DNA from: JAZTZP01 sp045637525
Lineage (GTDB): Bacteria > Bacillota > Clostridia > UBA1381
Assembly (NCBI GenBank): GCA_045637525.1
Contig: JAZTZP010000008.1
Coordinates: 1 to 6,894 of the forward strand
DNA length: 6,894 nt
Reading direction: 5' to 3'
This document shows, one piece after another, positions 1 through 6,220 of the stretch. Every line of letters starts with the position of its first letter. The first letter of the stretch is position 1. The notes beneath the pieces were generated by a model. The model worked only from the letters and a program-made list of their open reading frames with translations, did not search any database and was not told the origin of the DNA. Both the position numbers and the translations under genes were made by a program.

Positions 1-140
1 CTTTGCATTTTTTCTTCCATAACGTTTGCGAAGCAAACATATCGCGCCGACAGGCATATCGCGTGCGTTAGCACATATCGAAAATCCCGTTAGGGATTTA
101 TATCGCGTTTAGCGACTTATTCAAGTCGCTAAACTATAAT
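1..140 (+). repeat. Hairpin-array repeat element, right arm (cut by window edge)
   Basis: This is a run of five short inverted repeats, separated by the word ATATCGC at 39-45, 56-62, 75-80 (last C missing) and 100-106. The stems are GTTTGC/GCAAAC (24-38), GCC/GGC (46-55, weak), GTGC/GCAC (63-74), AAATCCC/GGGATTT (82-99) and a 12-bp stem GTTTAGCGACTT/AAGTCGCTAAAC (107-134). The array ends in TATAAT at 140. The reverse complement of 6221-6359 matches all of it except for substitutions at 8 and 55 and one extra T near 117-118. Positions 1-20 match part of the central core of the complete element, so a second arm probably lies to the left of the window. It contains no credible coding sequence. 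Function is unknown; it could be a non-autonomous mobile element or a structured intergenic repeat. Confidence 0.9.
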
Positions 141-147
141 TTCTTTA

Positions 148-205
148 AAAAAACAAAAAAATTTTTCAAAAAGGTATTGACAAACCAGAAAACATAGTGT
201 ATTAT
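148..205 (+). promoter_or_regulatory. Promoter of the regulator-ABC transporter operon
   Basis: The -35 box TTGACA (177-182) and the -10 box TATTAT (200-205) are separated by exactly 17 bases. The stretch at 148-175 is very A- and T-rich and could act as an UP element. The promoter starts 36 bp after the end of the hairpin-array element, which may therefore isolate this operon from transcription coming from the left. It precedes the regulator start at 242 with a leader of roughly 30 bases. Confidence 0.85.
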
Positions 206-227
206 ATGTATTAATACAGTTAGTACA
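198..227 (+). promoter_or_regulatory. Operator-like palindrome cluster overlapping the -10
   Basis: TGTATTA occurs twice as a direct repeat (198-204 and 207-213). The second copy opens a perfect palindrome TGTATTAATACA (207-218), and also pairs with TAGTACA (221-227) as a 6-of-7 inverted repeat with a 7-base gap. The cluster covers the -10 box and the expected transcription start. YtrA-type GntR regulators commonly bind inverted repeats in their own promoters, so autorepression by the product of the gene at 242 is the natural reading. Which pair of half-sites is used cannot be decided from the sequence. Confidence 0.6.
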
Positions 228-241
228 TAAGGAGGGATAAA

Positions 242-604
242 ATGATACAGCTTGATTTATCGGACCACAGGCCGCTATATGAGCAAATAAAGGAAAAATT
301 CCGCCTGCTGATTATATCGGGAGCAATGGCGGAGCATGAGAAAATGCCGTCGGTTCGCGAGCTTTCGGCAATACTCACCATAAACCCTAACACCATACAG
401 CACGCCTACAAGGAACTTGAAGCAGAAGGATTTATTTATTCACAAAAGGCAAAAGGAAGCTTTGTTTCGCCTAAAACGCATCTTGCGGCGAAAACAGATA
501 ATACAGAGCTGATGCGACAGTTTGGTGAGCTTGTAAAAAATGCCGCATTCGTTGGAATTTCCGAAGAAGAGCTAATTTGCGAAATCAAAAAACATTACAA
601 TTAA
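242..604 (+). CDS. GntR-family transcriptional regulator, YtrA subfamily
   Basis: This 120-residue DNA-binding protein probably represses its own operon. Residues 11-76 form the GntR winged helix-turn-helix: PLYEQI near the start, then MPSVRELSAILTINPNTIQ as the helix-turn-helix, and AEGFIYSQKAKGSFVS as the wing. Only about 45 residues follow, which is too short for the large effector domains of the FadR or HutC groups but normal for the YtrA group, where the tail serves for dimerisation. The start at 242 has AAGGAGG at 229-235. Its stop codon overlaps the ribosome binding site of the ABC ATPase, whose start lies 14 bases on. YtrA-type regulators in Firmicutes typically sit first in operons for ABC exporters that respond to cell-envelope stress or peptide antibiotics; the inducer here is unknown. 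Confidence 0.93.
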   Translation: MIQLDLSDHRPLYEQIKEKFRLLIISGAMAEHEKMPSVRELSAILTINPNTIQHAYKELEAEGFIYSQKAKGSFVSPKTHLAAKTDNTELMRQFGELVKNAAFVGISEEELICEIKKHYN

Positions 605-618
605 AGGAGGAAAAACAA

Positions 619-1518
619 ATGATTGAGGTAAATAATCTGGTAAAAATTTTTGACGGCTTTTTAGCACTCGACAATACGTGTATGCACGTAAAAAAAGGCT
701 CTGTATATGGTCTTGTAGGGCCGAACGGAGCCGGAAAGACTACTGTGCTCAACCATATCGCAGGAGTGTACCGTCAAGGCAGCGGAACGGTAAACATAAA
801 CGGTGAACCGGTTTACGAAAACACTGCCGTAAAAAACAAAATAATCTACATAAACGACAATATGTATTTCCCGATTGGTTATTCGATTAAAGACGCCGCG
901 GCAATGTATAAAGGACTTTATCCCGAATGGAACGAGGAGCGTTTTAAATCGCTTTCGGAAGTATTTAATATAGATATAAAAAGAAAAATAAAACGTCTTT
1001 CAAAAGGTATGCAAAAGCAGGTTGCATTCTGGCTCGGGCTTTGTACAATGCCTGAAATACTTATACTCGACGAACCGGTGGACGGACTTGACCCGGTAAT
1101 GCGTCGGAATGTATGGAATATAATCCTCTCAGATGTTGCAGAGCGCGAGACGACCGTTTTAATATCAAGCCACAACCTGCGTGAACTTGAGGACGTGTGT
1201 GACCACGTAGGAATAATGCATAAAGGAAAGATTGTTATAGAAAAGTCACTTAACGACGTTAAAGGAAACATTCATAAAATACAGCTTGCATTTTCGGGAG
1301 AATTTCCGGACGAGCTTAAAAATTCCATTGACGTAGTAAACAATGAGATGTTCGGCAGCGTGCATATGCTCATAGCGAGGGGAAGTCTGTCGGAAATAGA
1401 GTCGGAAATTTCAAAATATTCACCTATTATAAAGGATGTGCTTCCGCTGTCATTAGAGGAAGTTTTTATATACGAATTAGGAGGTTTGGGCTATGAACTC
1501 GGTAAAATCATTATATAG
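619..1518 (+). CDS. ABC transporter ATP-binding protein
   Basis: This 299-residue cytoplasmic ATPase should power the permease encoded directly downstream. Visible motifs are Walker A GPNGAGKTT (34-42), signature LSKGMQ (127-132), Walker B ILILDEP (147-153), D-loop GLD (156-158) and switch histidine H185 in SSH. The usual Q-loop glutamine is not evident: the region reads IIYINDNMYF (75-84), with Asn/Asp instead. After about residue 215 comes a C-terminal extension ending in SLEEVFIYELGG, typical of ABC-2 exporter ATPases. I chose the ATG at 619 because AAAGGAGG (603-610) lies 8 bases upstream; an in-frame TTG at 577 would add 14 residues read from within the regulator gene. The reading frame runs 26 bases into the permease gene. 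The substrate is unknown; related YtrB/BcrA-like ATPases serve in antibiotic or envelope-stress export. Confidence 0.95.
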   Translation: MIEVNNLVKIFDGFLALDNTCMHVKKGSVYGLVGPNGAGKTTVLNHIAGVYRQGSGTVNINGEPVYENTAVKNKIIYINDNMYFPIGYSIKDAAAMYKGLYPEWNEERFKSLSEVFNIDIKRKIKRLSKGMQKQVAFWLGLCTMPEILILDEPVDGLDPVMRRNVWNIILSDVAERETTVLISSHNLRELEDVCDHVGIMHKGKIVIEKSLNDVKGNIHKIQLAFSGEFPDELKNSIDVVNNEMFGSVHMLIARGSLSEIESEISKYSPIIKDVLPLSLEEVFIYELGGLGYELGKIII

Positions 1519-3484
1519 TACAGCAATTATAAAATCAGACCTGAAAAAATACTGGTGGCTGGGAGCCGGCTTTTCAGTGCTGCTATTCTTATTCCTCACG
1601 ATGCTGTTTTTAGAGCGTTGCCTGGAGGGGTCAGAAACCTTTAATTACTATAACAACTACGCTTTTAAAGAAAGCCTGTTTGGTATGTATGCAGATAACA
1701 CAATCGCTATATGCCTTATAGTTCCGACAGTTATCGGTACGTTTTTATTCTCATATCTCCATAATCAGTCGATGGTCATAACCACTCATGGCTATCCGCT
1801 CCGACGGGAAACTCAGTTTTTGTCGCACATTATATCCGGACTTCTGCTGATTATCGGTGCAATTGCGGTAAATATGCTTATTTTAGCACTGTTCCGCATG
1901 GATTACGCCGTATGGATACATTTAAGACTTAAATTTATCCTCGCCTGGGGAGCATACATGCTTCTTTACAGCGTACTGATGTTTTCCTTGTCAATCCTAT
2001 GTTCAATGGCTGTCGGAAATATGTTCGCCGGATTTATTATTACATATGTTATGATGCTTCTGCCGCTCTTTGCAGAGTCTATCGGTCTTGAACTTATGTC
2101 AAAATATATGCATGGATACACCACGCCGAATATTTCTTTGGTTGACAACCTTTATCTTGACATACACGCACTGAAAGCACCCGGAATTGCACTCTATATC
2201 ATACTTACCATTGTATTTTCATTATTTGCACTTGTACTTTACAAAAAAAGAAATCTCGAAAACCACAGTTCGGTAGTTGCATTTAAAATACTTCGCCCGG
2301 TGCTTATCTATTCCTTTGCGGTATGCATAGGCTTTATCGGCTACTTCTACGGCGGTATGATAAGCGACTTTAATATACCTTTTATGATTGCCTTCGGAAC
2401 AGCCGGCGTAATTGCGGCAAAAATGCTTATAGACCTGTCGTTTAAGCCACATAAAATTTTAAGACCTATTATCATTTACTGCATATTCGTTGCCGTATTG
2501 TTTACCGGTCTCATATTCGATGTTACAGGCTATGAAAACCGTGTGCCGAAACCGGAAAATGTTGAATATGTTATAATGAATCAATCGTTTGTGCGTCAGG
2601 ACTATGAAAATGACGAAATGAAAATAACAAATCCGGAAACAATTAAAAACATTACGGAACTTCACAAGCTTGCAGCTGAAGCAGGCGAAGACTTCAACCG
2701 TGACAACGCATATCTTCGCAGAAATATTTACATAAGCTATAAGCTGAAAAACGGCTCAACACTTTCACGTTATTATTTAACAGACGATTTTAAAGAAGAA
2801 TTTGCGAAAATTTACAACGATGAAGCATTCAAAAAATCGCTGTTTGTACCGCTTTTCGATCCGCAGGTAACAATCAGATCGGCAGCATTTCAGTCTGATG
2901 TGTTCGGCAACATCTATATAGCAGACGCCGAAACGCAAAAGGAAATCACAGACGCCGCAAAGAAGGATGCAATGCTCATATCTCATGACGAATACTACAC
3001 AAAAAGCTCTTGGGATATAGGCGTATCGCTTGATACATCAACTCCTCTTGACAGAAAAGAAACAAATGAATACCGCTATATAGACCGTTTTTCAGACTCT
3101 TCATATTACTTTAATGTATATCCGAGCTCCGAAAACTTAAAGGCGATATTTGATAAAATCGACTTAGTCGGAGAAGCCGAAAAAAAGGCCGGCACTATCA
3201 CAATTGACGACACAGTCATATCCGACACAAACAAAAGAAGCTTTATATGCGAACGCATTCTTTACAGCAAAAAATATGCATCAAACACAGGTAAGGAAGC
3301 GATTGAAACAATGGAATACGATGCCGAAACAGGCTCATGGAAGTCACAAACCAATCAGGCACCGGAAAAGGAAGTAAAACCGACAGCCGAAACAATAAAT
3401 GACGGATATATCTATGTAAAAATATCCGACAGAAATGTAAAAATAAACTGTACCGTTGATGAACTTAATATGCTCCTCGGCTGA
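1493..3484 (+). CDS. ABC-2 type permease with large C-terminal extracytoplasmic domain
   Basis: This 663-residue membrane protein is the likely partner of the upstream ATPase. By eye I see about nine hydrophobic segments, near residues 23-40, 69-90, 112-134, 148-170, 176-196, 230-250, 268-286, 295-314 and 324-343. The remaining 320 or so residues are hydrophilic and rich in Lys, Asp, Glu and Tyr. With an N-terminus in the cytoplasm and nine segments, that tail would lie outside the cell. A tail of this size is far beyond a minimal ABC-2 permease (about 250-400 residues). Some Firmicutes permeases beside YtrA-type regulators carry an uncharacterised C-terminal domain (I recall DUF6449), and this may be one; I could not check. 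The start has AGGAGG at 1479-1484, 8 bases upstream, inside the ATPase gene, so translation is probably coupled. The transported substrate is unknown. Confidence 0.88.
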   Translation: MNSVKSLYSTAIIKSDLKKYWWLGAGFSVLLFLFLTMLFLERCLEGSETFNYYNNYAFKESLFGMYADNTIAICLIVPTVIGTFLFSYLHNQSMVITTHGYPLRRETQFLSHIISGLLLIIGAIAVNMLILALFRMDYAVWIHLRLKFILAWGAYMLLYSVLMFSLSILCSMAVGNMFAGFIITYVMMLLPLFAESIGLELMSKYMHGYTTPNISLVDNLYLDIHALKAPGIALYIILTIVFSLFALVLYKKRNLENHSSVVAFKILRPVLIYSFAVCIGFIGYFYGGMISDFNIPFMIAFGTAGVIAAKMLIDLSFKPHKILRPIIIYCIFVAVLFTGLIFDVTGYENRVPKPENVEYVIMNQSFVRQDYENDEMKITNPETIKNITELHKLAAEAGEDFNRDNAYLRRNIYISYKLKNGSTLSRYYLTDDFKEEFAKIYNDEAFKKSLFVPLFDPQVTIRSAAFQSDVFGNIYIADAETQKEITDAAKKDAMLISHDEYYTKSSWDIGVSLDTSTPLDRKETNEYRYIDRFSDSSYYFNVYPSSENLKAIFDKIDLVGEAEKKAGTITIDDTVISDTNKRSFICERILYSKKYASNTGKEAIETMEYDAETGSWKSQTNQAPEKEVKPTAETINDGYIYVKISDRNVKINCTVDELNMLLG

Positions 3485-3490
3485 TACTGA

Positions 3491-3535
3491 AAAAAGAGAA
3501 AGATTTGAGACAGCTCTTCAAATCTTTCTCTTTTT
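3491..3535. terminator. Strong, probably bidirectional intrinsic terminator
   Basis: A perfect 18-bp stem, AAAAAGAGAAAGATTTGA at 3491-3508 paired with 3518-3535, encloses a 9-base loop and ends in a run of T. The stem starts with A residues and ends with T residues, so it works in both directions. It lies 6 bases after the permease stop and 47 bases beyond the stop of the convergent yebC-family gene, and can serve both. Confidence 0.92.
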
Positions 3536-3582
3536 AATTACACAAAATTTTTCTTTAAAATGATATGAAAAAGATTTTTATT

Positions 3583-4308
3583 TTATTCCATATCCCAGTT
3601 ATGATATACTTCCTGTACATCATCGTTATCTTCTAACATATCGAGCATTTTTTCCATGTTTGTTATGCTCTTTTCATCTGTAAGCTGAGTCATTGTCTGC
3701 GGTACCATGCTTATTTGTGCTGACGATATGGTATATTTTGCTTCCAATGCCTCACGAACCTCGCTGAATGATGACGGATCTGTTGTTATTTCAAAGAAAT
3801 CATCGTTTGCTTCAAAATCATCCGCTCCGGCATCCAATGCGTCCATAGTTATTGTATCTTCATCAATCTCGCCATCATTTTCTATTAAAATAACGCCCTT
3901 CTGATCGAACATAAAGCTTACACAGCCTGTTTGTCCCATGTTTCCGCCGAACTTATCAAACGCATGACGAACATCAGCCGCAGTTCTGTTTCTGTTATCC
4001 GTAAGAGTTTCAACAATAACAGCCACGCCGTTCGGGCCATAGCCTTCGTATGTGATGCTTTCGTAATTATCTCCGTCAGTGCTTCCTGCGGCCTTCTTTA
4101 TTGTACGGTTAAGGTTATCGTTTGGCATATTATTTGCACGCGCTTTTGCGATAACGTCCTTTAGCTTTGAATTATTATCCGGGTCCGGTCCTCCGTTTTT
4201 AACCGCTACTATTATCTCACGAGCAATTTTTGTAAATATCTTTGCACGCTGAGCATCATTTGCGCCCTTCTTTCTTTTTATCGTGCTCCATTTTGAATGT
4301 CCTGACAT
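3583..4308 (-). CDS. yebC: YebC/TACO1 family protein
   Basis: This 241-residue cytoplasmic protein is full length for the family. It opens with the hallmark MSGHSKWSTIKRKKGANDAQ and continues with AKARANNMPNDNLNRTIKKA (55-74), YEGYGPNGVA (87-96), TDNRNRTAADVRHAF (103-117) and GGNMG (121-125). The family was long annotated as a transcriptional regulator. Mitochondrial TACO1 and more recent bacterial work instead point to a role on the ribosome, helping translation through difficult stretches such as proline runs. Firmicutes may have more than one paralogue (YebC and YeeI types), so the symbol marks the family rather than a specific orthologue. The start is supported by AAGGAGGAG upstream (4326-4318 on the minus strand). 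It has its own promoter (4353-4381) and is not adjacent to ruvC or other Holliday-junction genes here. Confidence 0.96.
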   Translation of the reverse strand: MSGHSKWSTIKRKKGANDAQRAKIFTKIAREIIVAVKNGGPDPDNNSKLKDVIAKARANNMPNDNLNRTIKKAAGSTDGDNYESITYEGYGPNGVAVIVETLTDNRNRTAADVRHAFDKFGGNMGQTGCVSFMFDQKGVILIENDGEIDEDTITMDALDAGADDFEANDDFFEITTDPSSFSEVREALEAKYTISSAQISMVPQTMTQLTDEKSITNMEKMLDMLEDNDDVQEVYHNWDME

Positions 4309-4352
4309 CTGGAAATTCTCCTCCTTAAATGAAAATTAAACTATACTTCTAT

Positions 4353-4381
4353 ATTGTACAATATTTTCAGGAATTTTTCAA
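4353..4381 (-). promoter_or_regulatory. Promoter of the yebC-family gene
   Basis: On the minus strand, TTGAAA (4381-4376) and TACAAT (4358-4353) are separated by exactly 17 bases. They lie 45 bases upstream of the start codon at 4308. The spacing and position make this the best sigma-A-type promoter for the gene. Confidence 0.8.
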
Positions 4382-4428
4382 GTCTTTTTTTAAAAATAAT
4401 TTAATAAACGGAAATTTTTTCAAAAAAA

Positions 4429-4488
4429 TGCGTATTGTAATACTCAAACTTCATTTTTTTAATCTTTTTGCGTATTATAATACACAAA
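4429..4488. repeat. Pair of 20-bp operator-like repeats, 40 bp apart
   Basis: TGCGTATTGTAATACTCAAA (4429-4448) and TGCGTATTATAATACACAAA (4469-4488) match at 18 of 20 positions. Each holds GTATT-NN-AATAC dyad symmetry; the second core GTATTATAATAC (4472-4483) is a perfect palindrome. Their centres are exactly 40 bp apart, close to four helical turns, which places both on the same DNA face. They lie about 50-135 bp upstream of the yebC promoter and about 100-150 bp upstream of the AraC remnant. They resemble a double binding site for a dimeric repressor; the binding protein is not identifiable. I found no -35 box at a suitable distance from the embedded TATAAT on either strand. Confidence 0.5.
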
Positions 4489-4583
4489 AGTATTGTTTTT
4501 CTGATTTTTAAGTATCCTGATTCCTTTTCCTTAAAGATAACAAAAGTAATTTTGTTACCTGCTTTTTAAAAATTTTATGATAG

Positions 4584-4712
4584 AATAAAGAAAAGATTAC
4601 GGATATAGCACATCTGTGCGGATTTAAAAGCTCAAGCTATTTCTCGGAAATATTCATACGCTCCGAGTGAGTTTCGCCGTCCGAATACAGAAAGCTGAAC
4701 TGTAAGAGATAA
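4584..4712 (+). pseudogene. Decayed C-terminal fragment of an AraC-family regulator
   Basis: In the frame through 4617, the reading is NKEKITDIAHLCGFKS followed by SSYFSEIFIRSE, a TGA stop at 4668-4670, then VSPSEYRKLNCKR and TAA at 4710-4712. This closely follows the second helix-turn-helix of AraC/XylS regulators (I-x-DIA-x-x-x-GF-x-S-x-SYFS-x-x-F-x-x-x-x-G-x-SP-x-EYR). The internal stop falls where the conserved glycine is expected, so a GGA-to-TGA change explains it. Upstream, in-frame stops at 4578-4583 interrupt the preceding helix, and the first helix-turn-helix and effector domain are missing. The fragment has no start codon or ribosome binding site and is almost certainly not functional. 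The 16 bases after it lead directly into the rubrerythrin promoter, so the lost gene probably ended just upstream of it. Confidence 0.85.
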
Positions 4713-4728
4713 GATTTTTATAACCCGC

Positions 4729-4757
4729 TTGACAAAAATATCAACATATGATATAAT
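4729..4757 (+). promoter_or_regulatory. Consensus promoter of the rubrerythrin gene
   Basis: TTGACA (4729-4734) and TATAAT (4752-4757) are both exact consensus with a 17-base spacer. The spacer contains an inverted repeat ATATCA (4738-4743) and TGATAT (4749-4754) that runs into the -10. TATGATAT occurs at 4747-4754 and again at 4772-4779, just before the ribosome binding site GGAGG (4780-4784). These could be operator half-sites, for example for a peroxide or redox regulator, but they do not match a PerR box well enough to name one. Confidence 0.88.
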
Positions 4758-4792
4758 TAAATAAAAATTAATATGATATGGAGGAATAAAAA

Positions 4793-5329
4793 ATGTCAAA
4801 ATATGCAGGAACACAAACAGAAAAAAATCTTGAAGCGGCTTTTGCCGGCGAGTCACAGGCAAGAAACAAATATACATATTTCGCATCCGTTGCAAAGAAG
4901 GAAGGATATGAACAGATTTCAGCTCTTTTCTTAAAGACTGCCGACAACGAAAAGGAACACGCAAAGATGTGGTTTAAGGAGCTTAACGGCATCGGCGACA
5001 CAGCTAAAAACCTTGAAGAAGCCGCAAACGGCGAAAACTATGAGTGGACAGATATGTATGCAGGCTTTGCCGAGACAGCTGAAAAAGAAGGTTTCCCGGA
5101 GCTTGCGGCAAAGTTCCGCTTAGTAGCTGCTATTGAAAAGCATCATGAAGAAAGATACCGTGCACTACTTAAGAATGTTGAAACAGCAGAAGTATTCGCA
5201 AAGAGCGAAGTTAAAGTATGGGAATGCCGTAACTGCGGTCATATCGTAGTAGGAACAAACGCTCCTGAGCTTTGCCCGACTTGCGCTCATCCTCAGAGTT
5301 ACTTTGAAATCCACAGCGAAAATTATTAA
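4793..5329 (+). CDS. rbr: Rubrerythrin
   Basis: This 178-residue cytoplasmic non-haem iron protein reduces hydrogen peroxide to water and protects anaerobes from oxidative stress. Electrons come from NAD(P)H through rubredoxin-type partners. The N-terminal four-helix ferritin-like domain (about 1-135) carries all diiron ligands: E20, E53 and H56 (ExxH), E94, E97, and E115 with H118 (second ExxH). The C-terminal rubredoxin-like domain (about 140-178) has the iron-binding cysteine pairs C145-x-x-C148 and C161-x-x-C164. Length and domain order are normal for the classical form. GGAGG at 4780-4784 lies 8 bases before the start. It is transcribed alone, from a consensus promoter to its own terminator. 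The perfect promoter suggests high basal expression unless a repressor acts on the embedded repeats. Confidence 0.98.
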   Translation: MSKYAGTQTEKNLEAAFAGESQARNKYTYFASVAKKEGYEQISALFLKTADNEKEHAKMWFKELNGIGDTAKNLEEAANGENYEWTDMYAGFAETAEKEGFPELAAKFRLVAAIEKHHEERYRALLKNVETAEVFAKSEVKVWECRNCGHIVVGTNAPELCPTCAHPQSYFEIHSENY

Positions 5330-5337
5330 TATGTTTT

Positions 5338-5364
5338 AAAGGGCAGTCATTGACTGCCTTTTTT
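5338..5364 (+). terminator. Intrinsic terminator of the rubrerythrin gene
   Basis: GGCAGTC (5342-5348) pairs with GACTGCC (5352-5358) around the loop ATT, and the stem extends by wobble and A-T pairs to 5338/5362. A run of six T follows (5359-5364). It begins 8 bases after the rubrerythrin stop and its end abuts the stop codon of the convergent traX-family gene, for which it may also act weakly. Confidence 0.92.
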
Positions 5365-6095
5365 CATGGTTTAATTAAAATACAAATCCCCTGCAAAACA
5401 GCAAGATGCATCGGATAGAATATATAGAAAAAATATTTCATATTTATCTTTCCACGTTCCCCTGAATACAGAAACACCAAAGGAAGTGCAAGCAACGACC
5501 AATATTGTATACCGCCTGCCGATGCCGATAAAATAATTAGAGATATCCCCATTAAAAAAATATGATTATCAATACGATCATATCTTTTTACTTCGTCAGA
5601 TACATTTTTATCGTTCATCATAAAAATACTTGCAAACACAGGCGTAACACAACCCCAAAAACCATAATCAATATCGATATAAAGATTTATTATATATACT
5701 GCCGCAACCGAAAAAAAGAAAATCAAAGCGGCTGTAAACTTTTTATAAAAATGCCCTGAAAATAAAACGTCTTTAAAATTCTGCAAAGAATAAATCATCA
5801 ATACGGAGAGTGAAAATGTAACAAGAATTCCCATATATAAGCTCCCGTCAAAATAATAATTTGCAATCTGGCAAAACACCGCCAAAACCGAAATATTAAG
5901 AAAATACCGAAGCCTGTTTTTAGTATATCTGCACCCCTCGGCAATGAAAAATGCAAAAACCGGAAAAGCAAGACGCCCGATAATACGCAAAAATCCAACC
6001 CCAGGAAAAAGGATCACGCCGATATGGTCAATAAGCATTGCAGCTGCCGCAATAATTTTTAACATATTACCACTTAAAAATTTTATATTTATCAT
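5364..6095 (-). CDS. TraX-family integral membrane protein
   Basis: This 243-residue protein is hydrophobic almost throughout, with about seven to eight likely membrane segments. Family hallmarks are LKIIAAAAMLIDHIGVILFP (12-31), LRIIGRLAFPVFAFFIAEG (36-54) and the C-terminal KYFFYIFYPMHLAVL (220-234). TraX of the F plasmid is linked to N-acetylation of pilin. Chromosomal homologues are common in Clostridia with no pilin nearby; they resemble membrane acyltransferases and their substrate is unknown. D23-H24 in the IDHIG motif are candidate active-site residues by analogy. The ATG at 6095 has AAGGG (6110-6106) 10 bases upstream, a weaker site than the other genes here; M11 is an alternative start but has no better site. 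No conjugation or pilus gene lies in the window, so I do not infer transfer function. Confidence 0.88.
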   Translation of the reverse strand: MINIKFLSGNMLKIIAAAAMLIDHIGVILFPGVGFLRIIGRLAFPVFAFFIAEGCRYTKNRLRYFLNISVLAVFCQIANYYFDGSLYMGILVTFSLSVLMIYSLQNFKDVLFSGHFYKKFTAALIFFFSVAAVYIINLYIDIDYGFWGCVTPVFASIFMMNDKNVSDEVKRYDRIDNHIFLMGISLIILSASAGGIQYWSLLALPLVFLYSGERGKINMKYFFYIFYPMHLAVLQGICILIKP

Positions 6096-6129
6096 AGTAT
6101 ATCTACCCTTATTTTCTTATTTCAGTTAT

Positions 6130-6158
6130 ATTATAACTCTTAATACAGAAATTGTCAA
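6130..6158 (-). promoter_or_regulatory. Consensus promoter of the traX-family gene
   Basis: On the minus strand, TTGACA (6158-6153) and TATAAT (6135-6130) are exact consensus with a 17-base spacer. The -10 box sits inside a 13-base palindrome GTTATA-T-TATAAC (6125-6137), which could be an operator or a coincidence of AT-rich sequence. The start codon is 35 bases downstream of the -10. Confidence 0.86.
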
Positions 6159-6220
6159 TACTCTCTTTGACGCATTTCACGGTTTTTGAATGAATTAATT
6201 TTTTATGAACAAAATTACTA

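Larger units (their letters stand above)
4327..4792. other. Long intergenic region between two divergent genes
   Basis: This 466-bp stretch contains no intact gene. It holds the yebC promoter, the pair of 20-bp repeats, a small palindrome at 4538-4557 (TAACAAAA-GTAA-TTTTGTTA, 8-bp arms), the decayed AraC C-terminus at about 4584-4712, and the rubrerythrin promoter. The part at 4490-4580 is AT-rich and shows nothing else I can interpret. The AraC remnant indicates that a gene once stood here and was mostly deleted. Confidence 0.75.

Noticed and set aside
1..140. CRISPR array
   Set aside because: The constant word is only 7 bases and the variable parts are palindromes, unlike CRISPR repeats and spacers; no cas gene is present.
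577..618. TTG start extending the ABC ATPase by 14 residues
   Set aside because: The extension lies inside the regulator gene, while the ATG at 619 has a strong ribosome binding site at the right distance.
918..1271. 117-codon open frame on the minus strand
   Set aside because: It lies wholly inside the ABC ATPase gene, whose frame holds every catalytic motif; this is its shadow.
4590..4728. Riboswitch or small RNA upstream of rubrerythrin
   Set aside because: The stretch lies upstream of the rubrerythrin promoter, so it is not in its leader, and it translates as an AraC C-terminus.
4632..5001. Minus-strand open frames of 110 and 77 codons
   Set aside because: They cover the AraC remnant, the rubrerythrin promoter and the start of the rubrerythrin gene, have no start signals and show no family similarity.
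141..6220. Composite transposon bounded by the inverted repeats
   Set aside because: Neither repeat encodes a transposase, and the enclosed genes are ordinary chromosomal genes in several transcription units.
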